Under the pieces are notes generated by a model. The model did no database searches. It saw only the letters and a list, made by a program, of their open reading frames with translations, and was not told the DNA's origin. 64,000 bases of DNA from Actinomycetospora termitidis (GTDB lineage Bacteria > Actinomycetota > Actinomycetes > Mycobacteriales > Pseudonocardiaceae): contig NZ_JASVWF010000004.1 in the NCBI RefSeq assembly GCF_030286555.1, positions 434,001 to 498,000 on the forward strand, in the 5' to 3' direction. Below, one piece after another: positions 1-7,800 of this stretch. Position 1 is the first letter of the stretch, and each line of letters opens with the position of its first letter. A program made the position numbers and the translations under genes.

Positions 1-257
1 TCGAAGGGCGGGGCGTCGAGCGTGGCGGTGCGCGCGGCCGCGAGGTGCTGCACCGCGGCGATGAGCAGGTCCTCCCGGGACGGGAACTGGTGGAGCAGGC
101 TGCCGCGCGACACCCCGGACCGCGCCTGGATGCGCGAGGTGGTGGCCGCCGCGTACCCGTCCTCGGCCAGGCAGGTGACCGCGGCGCCGAGGATGCGCTC
201 GCGGGTCTCCCAGGCGCGCTGCTGCACCGGGAGCGGGGCGTTCGTGGAAGCCGGCAC
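1..257 (-). CDS. TetR-family transcriptional regulator, C-terminus beyond window
   Basis: The N-terminal 85 codons of a TetR-type repressor are visible, running off the left edge. The helix-turn-helix reads ...RERILGAAVTCLAEDG... followed by ...ARSGVSRGSLLHQFPSREDLL, the canonical TetR DNA-binding pattern. I place the start at the GTG at 257-255 because no ATG lies in frame upstream. It is divergent from the acyl-CoA ligase/enoyl-CoA hydratase pair at 344, with ACTAGT operator-like repeats between them, so it probably represses that operon and itself. The ligand domain is not visible. Confidence 0.85.
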   Translation of the reverse strand, partial: MPASTNAPLPVQQRAWETRERILGAAVTCLAEDGYAAATTSRIQARSGVSRGSLLHQFPSREDLLIAAVQHLAAARTATLDAPPF

Positions 258-274
258 CGGGTCACCGTACCCGC

Positions 275-296
275 TGACTAGTACGCCTTGACTAGT
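275..296. promoter_or_regulatory. Candidate TetR operator
   Basis: The octamer TGACTAGT occurs at 275-282 and again at 289-296, 14 bp apart. Each contains the palindrome ACTAGT. The pair sits between a divergent TetR gene (start 257) and the acyl-CoA ligase (start 344), as expected for a repressor site controlling both. The assignment to this regulator is inference. Confidence 0.55.
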
Positions 297-343
297 TCGA
301 GGCGTGATGTGAGGTTGTAGTCCTCTCGACGAAGAGGTGACCG

Positions 344-1888
344 ATGCGCCTGACCCAGGGGCCGACCCGCGCCGCCCAGCAGACCCCCGACCTCGCCGCC
401 ACCGTGTTCGGCGGCCGGACCCGGACGTGGCGGGAGAGCCAGGACCGCGTCGCCCGGTTCGCCGCGGCGCTCCGCGCGCTCGGGGTCGAGACCGGCGACC
501 GCGTCGCGATCCTCTCGCTCAACCGGGACGACTACCACGAGGTCCAGTTGGCGGTGCCGTGGTCGGGCGGCGTGACCGTCCCGGTCAACACCCGCTGGAG
601 CGTCGAGGAGATCGCCTTCTCCTTGGCCGACTCGGGCACCCGGGTCCTGATCGTCGAGCACACCTTCCGGACGATGGTCCCCGGCATCCTGGAGCGCGCA
701 CCCGGCGTCGGGACCGTCATCCACGTCGGGGACGACGTCGGAGACGGCGAGCACGCCTACGAGGACCTGATCGCGCGGCACGATCCGGTGCCGGACGCGC
801 TGCGCGGCGGGGACGACCTCGCCGCGATCTACTACACCGGCGGCACGACCGGGCGCCCCAAGGGCGTCATGCTGAGCCACGCCAACCTGCTGAGCTCCGC
901 ACTCGGCACCGCAGCGACGGAGCACTTCCTGGTGCCGGGTGGGCGGCTCCTGCACACCGCGCCGATGTTCCACCTCGCCGACGGGGCCGCCTGGGTGGCG
1001 CGCAACCTCGTCGGCGGCACGCACGTGATCGTCCCCGGGTTCGACCCGGTCGGGGTGGGCTCCGCCGTCGCGGAGCACGAGGTCACCGACGCGCTGCTGG
1101 TCCCGACGATGATCCAGATGCTGGTGGACTCGCCGGAGGCGGCGTCGTACGACCTGTCCAGCTTCCAGCGCGTCGTGTACGGCGCGAGCCCGATCAGCGA
1201 GGCCGTCCTGGACCGCGCCGCGAAGCGCCTGCCCACCGCCGAGTTCTCCCAGCTCTACGGGATGACCGAGTTGTCACCGGTGTGCACGATCCTCACGCCG
1301 GACGACCACGGTCGCGACGGGCTGCGTCGCTCCGCCGGACGGGCCGCCCCGCACAGCGAGGTCCGGGTCGTCGACGACGAGGACCGGGACGTGCCGCCCG
1401 GCACCGTCGGCGAGATCGTCTCGCGGGGCCCGCACGTGATGCTGGGCTACTGGAACCGCCCGGAGGAGACCGACACCGCGCTGCGCGGCGGGTGGATGCA
1501 CACCGGGGACGGCGGCTTCCTCGACGAGCACGGCTACCTGTTCGTCGTCGACCGCATCAAGGACATGATCGTGTCGGGCGGGGAGAACGTGTACTCCGCC
1601 GAGGTCGAGAACGCGCTCGCCCGCCACCCCGCCGTCAGCAGCTGCGCCGTCATCGGGGTACCGGACGAGCAGTGGGGCGAGCGGGTGCACGCCGTCGTCG
1701 TCATCGCACCGGGGGCGTCGACCACCGCCGAGGAGCTGCGGGACCACTGCCGCGCGCTGATCGCCGGCTACAAGTGCCCGCGCAGCGTGGAGTTCGTCGA
1801 GGCCCTGCCGATCTCGGGCGCCGGGAAGATCCTCAAGCGCGAGCTCCGAGCGCCGTACTGGGAGACTGCCGGGCGTGGCGTCTCCTGA
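344..1888 (+). CDS. Acyl-CoA synthetase (AMP-forming, class I adenylate-forming enzyme)
   Basis: A 514-aa AMP-dependent acyl-CoA ligase, which activates a fatty or other organic acid to its CoA thioester through an acyl-adenylate. The phosphate-binding loop YYTGGTTGRPKG is at about residues 163-174, the A5 motif QLYGMTE lies near 300, TGDGGFLDEHGY and DRIKDMIVSGGENVY mark the hinge, and the catalytic lysine is in GAGKILK near 495. Length fits the family. The start has a good ribosome site (GAAGAGGTG) 4 nt upstream. The 3' end overlaps the enoyl-CoA hydratase gene, so the two are probably one beta-oxidation-type operon under the divergent TetR. The acid substrate cannot be told from sequence. 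Confidence 0.93.
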   Translation: MRLTQGPTRAAQQTPDLAATVFGGRTRTWRESQDRVARFAAALRALGVETGDRVAILSLNRDDYHEVQLAVPWSGGVTVPVNTRWSVEEIAFSLADSGTRVLIVEHTFRTMVPGILERAPGVGTVIHVGDDVGDGEHAYEDLIARHDPVPDALRGGDDLAAIYYTGGTTGRPKGVMLSHANLLSSALGTAATEHFLVPGGRLLHTAPMFHLADGAAWVARNLVGGTHVIVPGFDPVGVGSAVAEHEVTDALLVPTMIQMLVDSPEAASYDLSSFQRVVYGASPISEAVLDRAAKRLPTAEFSQLYGMTELSPVCTILTPDDHGRDGLRRSAGRAAPHSEVRVVDDEDRDVPPGTVGEIVSRGPHVMLGYWNRPEETDTALRGGWMHTGDGGFLDEHGYLFVVDRIKDMIVSGGENVYSAEVENALARHPAVSSCAVIGVPDEQWGERVHAVVVIAPGASTTAEELRDHCRALIAGYKCPRSVEFVEALPISGAGKILKRELRAPYWETAGRGVS

Positions 1889-2657
1889 GCCCGTCCGGCT
1901 GACCGTCGACGACCGCGGGGTCGCGGTCGTCGAGCTGAACCGTCCCGAGGCCTCGAACAGCATCGACGTCGCGACGGCGACCGCCCTGGGCACCGCCGCA
2001 CAGCAGGCCGCGGACGCCAGGGTGATCGTCCTGCGCAGCACCGGACGGTTCTTCTGCGCCGGGGGCGACCTGTCGTCGTTCACCGGAGATCCCGCTCCGC
2101 GGCTGCAGGAGACCGCGGAGGCGTTCCACGTCGCGGTCCGGGCGCTCGCGGCGGCGGACGCCCCGGTGATCGCCCGGGTCCAGGGGGTGGCGGCCGGCGC
2201 CGGCCTGTCGCTGGTGGCCGCCGCCGACATCGCGGTGGCCGCGGAAGAGGCGAGCTTCGTCTTCGCGTACGGGGCGGCGGGCCTGTCCCCCGACGGCGGC
2301 GCCTCGTACTTCCTCCCCCGCCGCGTCGGCGAGCGGCGGACCTTCGAGCTCGCCCTGACGAACCGCCGCCTCGACGCCGCGACCGCCGTGGAGTGGGGAC
2401 TGGTGAACCAGGTCGTGCCGGCGGGCGGGCTCGACGCGGCCGTCGACGACTACGTCGACGCCGCCCTGCGCGGGTCACCCGGGTCGCTGGGCGCGATCAA
2501 GCACCTCGTCGCGACGAGCCCGGACGCCACCCTGGACGAGCAGCTCGACCGGGAGTCCGCAGCGCTGTACGCCCGGGGTGCCTCGGCGGACGGCCGCGAG
2601 GGCATCGCCGCGTTCCTCGCGAAGCGCCGGCCGGAGTTCGGGGTCGCACGACCGTGA
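1875..2657 (+). CDS. Enoyl-CoA hydratase/isomerase family protein
   Basis: A 260-aa crotonase-fold protein. The CoA-binding/oxyanion segment FFCAGGDLSSF and the second oxyanion region VAAGAGLSLVAAADIAVAAE are visible. The usual catalytic glutamates are not obvious: the segment YGAAGLSPDGGASYFLPRRVG carries Asp-Gly where hydratases often have Glu, so isomerase or thioesterase chemistry is possible. GTG start at 1875, 14 nt inside the ligase gene, implying translational coupling. Likely acts on the CoA ester made by the upstream ligase (inference). Confidence 0.88.
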   Translation: MASPEPVRLTVDDRGVAVVELNRPEASNSIDVATATALGTAAQQAADARVIVLRSTGRFFCAGGDLSSFTGDPAPRLQETAEAFHVAVRALAAADAPVIARVQGVAAGAGLSLVAAADIAVAAEEASFVFAYGAAGLSPDGGASYFLPRRVGERRTFELALTNRRLDAATAVEWGLVNQVVPAGGLDAAVDDYVDAALRGSPGSLGAIKHLVATSPDATLDEQLDRESAALYARGASADGREGIAAFLAKRRPEFGVARP

Positions 2658-2732
2658 TCAACGGGTGCTGAGCGCTCTCCGGACGCACCTGCGACAGCGC
2701 TGCGTACCCGCTCGGCGGTCGAGCGCTCCCGA

Positions 2733-3695
2733 TCAGGCGGCGCCGTCGAGCACAGCGTGCACGTCGTGCGCCACACCCCAGGACACCGTGACGCCGATCC
2801 CGCCGTGGCCGTAGGCGTGGACGACGGTGGTGCCCTCGCGGTCCTCGACGTCGAGGCGGGGTCGGGCCCGCACCGGCCGCCACCCGACCTCGTGCCCACG
2901 GACCCGGGCGTCGGCCAGCTCCGGGAGCCGCTCGACGGCGCGGCGCAGGACGGCCTCGGCGACCTCGTCGTCGGGAGGACCCTCGCCCTCCGGCAGGGCG
3001 ACCCCGCCGACGACGACGCGGCCCGGGTACGGGAAGACGTTGGTCCACGCGGGCGTGGCGACGGCCTCCATACGGAAGGTGTCGAGCCCGGGGTGGTCGA
3101 GGACCACGTGGACTCCGCGGACCGGGCGCACGGCCTCGTCCCCGCACAGGTCGCGGGCACCGGCGCCGCCGGCGTTGACGACGACGTCCGCCGTGCCGAC
3201 CACGTCCCGCAGGTCGTTCACCCGCCGTCGCTCGATCCGGCCGCCCGCCGACTCCAGACGGCGCCGGAGGTGCTCCAGGTAGATGGGCATGTCGGCGAAC
3301 GGGAGCGTCACCTCCATCGCGCTGCGGAAGCCCTCGGTCCCCGCGCCGGTGAGGGCCCGGAAGTCCGGGAGCGCGCGGGCCCACGGCGGGGCCTCGTCGG
3401 CGAAGTCCGTGAAGATGCGGCCGTGCAGGAGGTGGATTCCGCTCCCGGGCTCGGCGGCGAGCTCGGTGAACCGCGGGGTCGCGATCTCCGCCCACCGGGT
3501 GGACGGGTCGTCCGGTGGGGTGCCGGCGATGCCGAGCATCGCACCGGCGGCCCACGACGTCGTCTCCTCCGCGATCCGGTCCGCGACCACGGCGACGTGG
3601 TCGCCCTGCTCGGCGAGCAGCACCGCGATCGAGAGCCCGATGACCCCCGCCCCGATCACGGTGATCTCGCGCCCGCGCGTCCGGTTGTTCGTCAT
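2733..3695 (-). CDS. FAD-dependent oxidoreductase, D-amino-acid oxidase type
   Basis: A 320-aa DAO-family flavoprotein. The N-terminus has the Rossmann motif VIGAGVIGLSIAVLLAEQG; a central VNAGGAGARDLCGD and the C-terminal GWRPVRARPRLD plus AYGHGGIGVTVSWG match the D-amino-acid oxidase/glycine oxidase pattern, where the Arg binds the substrate carboxylate and the GxGGxGxT loop contacts FAD. It oxidatively deaminates an amino acid to a keto acid, ammonia and peroxide. It stands alone, convergent with the enoyl-CoA hydratase gene and codirectional with the downstream-lying SDR. ATG start. True substrate unknown. Confidence 0.88.
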   Translation of the reverse strand: MTNNRTRGREITVIGAGVIGLSIAVLLAEQGDHVAVVADRIAEETTSWAAGAMLGIAGTPPDDPSTRWAEIATPRFTELAAEPGSGIHLLHGRIFTDFADEAPPWARALPDFRALTGAGTEGFRSAMEVTLPFADMPIYLEHLRRRLESAGGRIERRRVNDLRDVVGTADVVVNAGGAGARDLCGDEAVRPVRGVHVVLDHPGLDTFRMEAVATPAWTNVFPYPGRVVVGGVALPEGEGPPDDEVAEAVLRRAVERLPELADARVRGHEVGWRPVRARPRLDVEDREGTTVVHAYGHGGIGVTVSWGVAHDVHAVLDGAA

Positions 3696-3746
3696 GGCAC
3701 CCGATGATCGACGGTGGCGCGCCCGGCGGCTTGGACGAATCCGACC

Positions 3747-4505
3747 TCAGAGCAGGGTGCCGCCCGACGCCTCGATCCGCTGGCCGGTGACCCACCGGGC
3801 GCGCTCGGAGAGGACCGTCGCGATCAGGGGGCCGACGTCGTCGGGCTCGCCGATGCGCCCCAGGGCAGCGCGCGACGCCATGAACGCCCGCGCCCCGTCG
3901 TCGTCGCGCATCGTCCCGCCGCCGAAGTCGGTGGCGATGGGCCCGGGGGCGACGGCGTTGACGCGGATGCCGCGTGGGCCGAGCTCGGTGGCGAGGTAGC
4001 GGGTGAGCTGGTCGACGCCGGCCTTGAGCGAGCCGTAGACCGACCAGCCGTCGCCCGCGAAGCGGGACAGCCCGCTGGAGAGGTTCACGATCGACCCGCC
4101 GTCGGAGATCAGCCCGGCCAGGGCCTGCGTCAGGAAGTACGGGCCCTTGAAGTGCACGGCGTAGAGGCGGTCGACGTCCTCGACCGTGGTGGTGCCCAGT
4201 CGGGTCTGCGCGGCGTGGCCGCCGTTGTTGACCAGGTGGTCGATCCGGTTGCGGCCGAAGGTGCGGCCGAGCAGGGTGCGCAGCTCCTCGGCGAAGGCCG
4301 GGAACCCGTCCACCTCGCCGACGTCGAGGCGCAGGGCCGCCGCCCGCACCCCGGTCTTCTCCAGCTCCGTGACGACATCGTCGGCCTCCGTCGCGTTCGA
4401 GCGGTAGGTCAGCACGACGTCGACGCCGTCCTCGGCGAGGGCCAGCGCGGTGGACCGGCCGAGTCCGCGGTTGCCGCCCGTCACCAGTGCGATGCGATCC
4501 GACAC
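3747..4505 (-). CDS. SDR-family NAD(P)-dependent oxidoreductase
   Basis: A 252-aa classical short-chain dehydrogenase. It shows the TGGNRGLG cofactor loop at residues 9-16, NNGGHA in place of the usual NNAG, the catalytic Ser in NLSSGLS, the YGSLK catalytic Tyr-Lys pair, and the PGPIATDFGG substrate loop. GTG start preceded by GAGGAGA. It is divergent from the XRE/MmyB regulator at 4655, a very common pairing in actinobacteria in which the regulator controls the SDR. A strong palindrome lies between the two genes. Substrate unknown. Confidence 0.93.
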   Translation of the reverse strand: MSDRIALVTGGNRGLGRSTALALAEDGVDVVLTYRSNATEADDVVTELEKTGVRAAALRLDVGEVDGFPAFAEELRTLLGRTFGRNRIDHLVNNGGHAAQTRLGTTTVEDVDRLYAVHFKGPYFLTQALAGLISDGGSIVNLSSGLSRFAGDGWSVYGSLKAGVDQLTRYLATELGPRGIRVNAVAPGPIATDFGGGTMRDDDGARAFMASRAALGRIGEPDDVGPLIATVLSERARWVTGQRIEASGGTLL

Positions 4506-4583
4506 GATCTCTCCTCGGTGTGTTCCGTGGGTGGGACGCCGTCGACGGTCGTCGCGACCGCAGAGATCGACCAGCGGGCGTTC

Positions 4584-4608
4584 ACCCTGGGGATGACGTC
4601 CCCTGGGT
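4584..4608. promoter_or_regulatory. 25-bp imperfect palindrome, candidate operator of the XRE/MmyB regulator
   Basis: An inverted repeat with arms ACCCTGGGGA / TCCCCTGGGT around a 5-nt centre TGACG; the only mispair is the T-T at the fifth position of each arm. It lies in the 149-bp divergent spacer between the SDR (start 4505) and the regulator (start 4655), about 46 bp upstream of the latter. Binding by the adjacent regulator is inference. Confidence 0.55.
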
Positions 4609-4654
4609 CGACGACGCCTGCCTCGCCGCCGGCGGGTGGCGCAGACTGGGCGTC

Positions 4655-5515
4655 GTGGACCTCGTCGACCTGGGTCGCTTCCTGAAGTCGCGCCGTGACC
4701 GCGTCCGGCCCGAGGACGTCGGTCTGCCCGCCACCGCCCGACGCCGGGTCCCCGGTCTGCGGCGCGACGAGGTCGCCCGCCTCGCCGGCGTGTCCGTGGA
4801 GTACTACACCGAGCTGGAGCAGGGCCGCGGCGCCCAGCCCTCCGAGCAGACCGTCGCCGCGCTCAGCCGGGCGCTGCGGTCGACCCACGACGAGCGCGAC
4901 CACCTCCACCACCTCGCCGGGCGCCCGGTGCCCGCCGCGGGCGGCCCGGCCGGGCACGTCCACCCCGGGATGCTCGACCTGCTCACCCGCGTGTCGGGCA
5001 CGCCCGCGGCCGTCGTCACCGACCTGCACGTCACCCTCGTGCAGAACCACCTCGCCGAGGCGCTGCTCGGACCCGCCGTCGGGCAGACGGGGTTCGCGGC
5101 GAGCTTCGTCCACCGGTGGTTCACCGACCCGGCGAGCCGTCGCCTGTACCCCGAGGACGACCACGACCGCCACGCCGCGACCTTCGTCGCCGATCTCCGC
5201 GCCGCCGTCGCCCGCCGGGGCCCGACGGACCCGGAGGCGTCGGCGATGATCACCGATCTCCGGCGCCGAAGCCCGGAGTTCGTCGCCCTGTGGGACCGGC
5301 ACGACGTCGCGGTCCGGCGGGACGACCGCAAGCGGATCGTCCACCCGCAGCTCGGCGTCATCGAGGTCAACTGCCTCAACCTGTTCAGCGAGGACGGGCT
5401 CCAGCGCCTGTTGTGGTTCACCCCGGCGGTGGGCACCGACTCCGTCGAGCTCTTCGAGCTGCTCGGCGTGGTCGGCCGTCAGGACCTCACCCCGGAGACG
5501 AGCGGCGACCGGTAG
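4655..5515 (+). CDS. Helix-turn-helix regulator with MmyB-type ligand-binding domain
   Basis: About 286 aa. The N-terminus is an XRE-type HTH (RRDEVARLAGVSVEYYTELEQGRG), followed by the MmyB-like PAS-fold region from about residue 90 to the end (HPGMLDLLTRVSGTPAAVVTDLHVTLVQN..., then VHPQLGVIEVNCLNLFSEDG). The frame stays open upstream to 4487 but that stretch does not resemble the family, and the GTG at 4655 gives the normal start just before GRFLKSRRDR. Such regulators usually repress the divergent SDR gene. MmyB domains bind fatty-acid-like ligands in known members; the ligand here is unknown. Confidence 0.9.
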   Translation: MDLVDLGRFLKSRRDRVRPEDVGLPATARRRVPGLRRDEVARLAGVSVEYYTELEQGRGAQPSEQTVAALSRALRSTHDERDHLHHLAGRPVPAAGGPAGHVHPGMLDLLTRVSGTPAAVVTDLHVTLVQNHLAEALLGPAVGQTGFAASFVHRWFTDPASRRLYPEDDHDRHAATFVADLRAAVARRGPTDPEASAMITDLRRRSPEFVALWDRHDVAVRRDDRKRIVHPQLGVIEVNCLNLFSEDGLQRLLWFTPAVGTDSVELFELLGVVGRQDLTPETSGDR

Positions 5516-5551
5516 CCCCGGACCTCCGCCGGGCGCGCGCCGAGTGGGGCG

Positions 5552-6034
5552 TCAGGTCGACGGCGGCCCGGTGTAGGCGTCGACCGCGGCGCTCAGTTCG
5601 TGGACGAGCGTCCCGACCACGTCGAGCTCGGTCGCGGAGTACCTGCTCAGGATCTCGTCGAGACGGGCGCGCAGCGGGCCGAAGAAGGCCTCGGAGGACT
5701 CGGTGACCGCGGCGCTCGAGTGCAGCGTCACGGTGCGGCGGTCGGCGTGCCCGCGCACCCGGGTCACGCGACCGGCCTCCTCCAGCCGGTTCAGCAGGAT
5801 CGAGGTCGCGCCGCTGGTCAGACCGACGAGGGGGGCGAGGCGCGCCGGCGTGAGCGGGTGCCCGCGCTGCTCGGCCCGGAGGATCTCCACCAGCGCCGCC
5901 GCGTCGGTGGGGTGCAGCCCGGAGCGCCGGGCGAAGACGCGGCCGAGCTCGCTCTGGCCCGCCGCGTACGCCGACAGCGCCTGGGCGACCTGCTCGCGCT
6001 GCCGCCGCCCGACGTCCTGCTCGCCGCCGCCCAC
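5552..6034 (-). CDS. MarR-family transcriptional regulator
   Basis: A 160-aa winged-helix repressor. The recognition helix region LAPLVGLTSGATSILLNRLEEAGRVTRV and the wing HADRRTVTLHSS are textbook MarR. GTG start at 6034. A TAGGTT -10-like box (complement of 6041-6046) sits 6 nt upstream of the start, suggesting a leaderless transcript. Divergent from the zinc-less quinone oxidoreductase at 6119, with a perfect inverted repeat between them. Likely represses both genes until an aromatic or electrophilic ligand binds (inference from family). Confidence 0.92.
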   Translation of the reverse strand: MGGGEQDVGRRQREQVAQALSAYAAGQSELGRVFARRSGLHPTDAAALVEILRAEQRGHPLTPARLAPLVGLTSGATSILLNRLEEAGRVTRVRGHADRRTVTLHSSAAVTESSEAFFGPLRARLDEILSRYSATELDVVGTLVHELSAAVDAYTGPPST

Positions 6035-6058
6035 ATGCGGAACCTAGCACGTCGCCAA

Positions 6059-6079
6059 GTAGCTTTGTGCTAAAGCTAC
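6059..6079. promoter_or_regulatory. Perfect inverted repeat, candidate MarR operator
   Basis: Arms GTAGCTTT (6059-6066) and AAAGCTAC (6072-6079) around the 5-nt spacer GTGCT, an AT-rich island in a GC-rich region. It lies upstream of the probable MarR -10 box at 6041-6046 and about 40 bp before the start of the divergent oxidoreductase. Size and symmetry fit a MarR dimer site. Confidence 0.7.
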
Positions 6080-6118
6080 ACTGCGACTGTGTCATCCCAG
6101 CCAGCACGAGGAGCCACC

Positions 6119-7075
6119 GTGACCGACGACGAGCACCGCTCGTACGCGTTCTGCTACGCCCGCTACGGCGGACCCGAGGTCCTGGAGGCCGAGACGCGGC
6201 TGGACCCGCAGCCCGGACCCGGGCAGGTCCGGCTGGCCGTGCGGGCGGCCGCAGTCAACCCGTTCGACCACAAGCTGCGCGACGGGCTCCTGGCGTCCTC
6301 CGAGGCACCCGACGCGCCGGTCGTGCCGGGGACCGACGTCGCCGGGGTGGTCGAGGCCCTCGGGGAGGGCGTCACGGCCTTCGCCGTCGGCGACGAGGTG
6401 CTCGGCCGGGCCACGGGCGGTGCGTACGCCGAGAAGACCCTGGCCGCGGTGGACGAGATCGTGGTCAAGCCCTCGGCGATGAGCTGGGAGGTCGCGGGCG
6501 CTCTCGAGGTGGCGGTGCACACCGCGCGCAGTGCGCTCGACGAGCTGGCGCTCCTCGCGGGCGCCGTCCTGCTGGTCCACGGGGCCTCGGGCGGGGTCGG
6601 GACGATGGCCGTGCAGGCCGCCGTCGCGGACGGGCTGCGCGTCGTCGGGACCGCGGGTCCGACCCATCGGGAGTACGTCGCCTCGCTGGGCGCCACGCCC
6701 GTGGTCCGCGGCGACGCCCTCCGCGACCGGGTCCGGGAGGCGGTCGCCCGCCCGGAGTCCGACGGACCCGCCGTCGACGGCGTGCTCGACCTCGCCGGAC
6801 ATGGTGACCTCGCCGACCTGGTCGCCCTGGCGGGCGGGCCGGAGCGGGTGGTCACCGTCGCCGACCCGCAGGCACCGCGGTACGGAGTGCGTTTCGTCGG
6901 GCGCCGGTGGGTGCCCGGCGCTCTCGCCGACGCGGCAGCCCGGGCCGTCGCCGGTCACCTCCGCACGCCGAGGACCGTGCCCTACCCGCTGGAGCAGGCC
7001 CGGCAGGCCATGGAGGACGACCGGGCCGGCGTGGTCGACGGCAGGGCGGTGCTCGTCGCGACGGACGGATCGTGA
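6119..7075 (+). CDS. NADP-dependent quinone oxidoreductase-like (zinc-independent MDR family)
   Basis: About 318 aa of the medium-chain dehydrogenase/reductase superfamily. It has the GroES-like N-domain (RYGGPEVLEAETRLDPQPG, AAAVNPFDHKLRDG), PGTDVAGVVEALGEGV, and the nucleotide-binding signature VHGASGGVGTMAVQAA; cysteine/histidine ligands for catalytic zinc are absent. I prefer the GTG at 6119 because GAGGAG lies 5 nt upstream; a GTG at 6089 in the same frame is only 10 nt from the operator. Likely reduces quinones or enals with NADPH and is regulated by the divergent MarR. An SRPBCC gene follows. Confidence 0.88.
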   Translation: MTDDEHRSYAFCYARYGGPEVLEAETRLDPQPGPGQVRLAVRAAAVNPFDHKLRDGLLASSEAPDAPVVPGTDVAGVVEALGEGVTAFAVGDEVLGRATGGAYAEKTLAAVDEIVVKPSAMSWEVAGALEVAVHTARSALDELALLAGAVLLVHGASGGVGTMAVQAAVADGLRVVGTAGPTHREYVASLGATPVVRGDALRDRVREAVARPESDGPAVDGVLDLAGHGDLADLVALAGGPERVVTVADPQAPRYGVRFVGRRWVPGALADAAARAVAGHLRTPRTVPYPLEQARQAMEDDRAGVVDGRAVLVATDGS

Positions 7076-7130
7076 GGCCACCAGCCCGGCGAGTACGGTG
7101 CTGCTCCATCTCGAGCTGGGGGGCGGCACC

Positions 7131-7592
7131 GTGACTGATGGCGAGCAGTCGATCACCGTCACGAGGACGGTCCGGGCGCCCGCGCACGTCCTCTTCGATT
7201 TCCTGTCCCGGCCCGGGAACCACCATGCCCTCGACACCAGCGGGATGATCCGAGAGGCGCAGGACGAGTCCCCGATCGGAGGCGTCGGGACGACCTTCCT
7301 GATCAACATGCGCAACGACTTCAAGGGCGACCACCGCATCGAGAACCACGTCGTGGTCCACGAACCGGACCGCGCGATCGGCTGGGCGCCGGGCGAGCCC
7401 GGACAGCCCGCGGCCGGCCACACCTTCGTCTGGCGGCTCGTCACCGCAGGGCAGGACACCGAGGTCAGCCAGATCTACGACTGGTCGCGGAACTCCGACC
7501 CCGAGGCCCAGCCCTACCTGCCCCTGATCGGCCGCGAGCAGCTCGAGCACTCCCTGGAGCTGCTGGCCCGAGCGACCGAACCCGCCGACTGA
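7131..7592 (+). CDS. SRPBCC-family (START/cyclase-like) protein
   Basis: A 153-aa protein starting at GTG 7131. It begins ITVTRTVRAPAHVLFDFLSRPGNHHALD, the typical first strand and helix of polyketide_cyc2/SRPBCC proteins, and ends with the long C-terminal helix LIGREQLEHSLELLARAT. The fold forms a hydrophobic pocket; the role of this member is unknown. It lies 55 bp behind the quinone oxidoreductase on the same strand and may be cotranscribed. Confidence 0.85.
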   Translation: MTDGEQSITVTRTVRAPAHVLFDFLSRPGNHHALDTSGMIREAQDESPIGGVGTTFLINMRNDFKGDHRIENHVVVHEPDRAIGWAPGEPGQPAAGHTFVWRLVTAGQDTEVSQIYDWSRNSDPEAQPYLPLIGREQLEHSLELLARATEPAD

Positions 7593-7692
7593 GCGCCCGG
7601 GGACGTGGACCGGCCGGCCGCCGCCGACTCGAGCCGGATGCGGGTCCACCAGCACGGCGCAGGGGCCGCGGCGACTCAGCGGCAACGCGGCA

Positions 7693-7713
7693 ACCGTGTC
7701 CTTCGGACACGGT
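7693..7713. terminator. Strong hairpin between convergent genes
   Basis: A perfect 9-bp stem (ACCGTGTCC / GGACACGGT) with a TTC loop, 100 bp past the end of the SRPBCC gene and 84 bp past the end of the SDR on the other strand. There is no T-tract, which is normal for actinobacterial terminators. Probably a shared, bidirectional terminator. Confidence 0.6.
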
Positions 7714-7800
7714 CCCGGGTGTGTCGATGACGCTGCGCCCAGGCTCCGCACTCACCGCACCGCCGAGCCGACCGGTCGCGCCGGTGACCAGGACGGTCAT
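7714..7800 (-). pseudogene. Remnant of an NmrA/NAD(P)-binding protein gene
   Basis: The ATG at 7800-7798 overlaps the TGA of the SDR gene (ATGA), and the first residues MTVLVTGATGRLGGAV are the Rossmann start of NmrA-like or atypical SDR proteins. After about 16 residues the similarity ends and the frame runs into the terminator hairpin at 7693-7713 and then antisense to the SRPBCC gene. This looks like the stub of a second oxidoreductase once coupled to the SDR, deleted down to its start. Confidence 0.5.
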
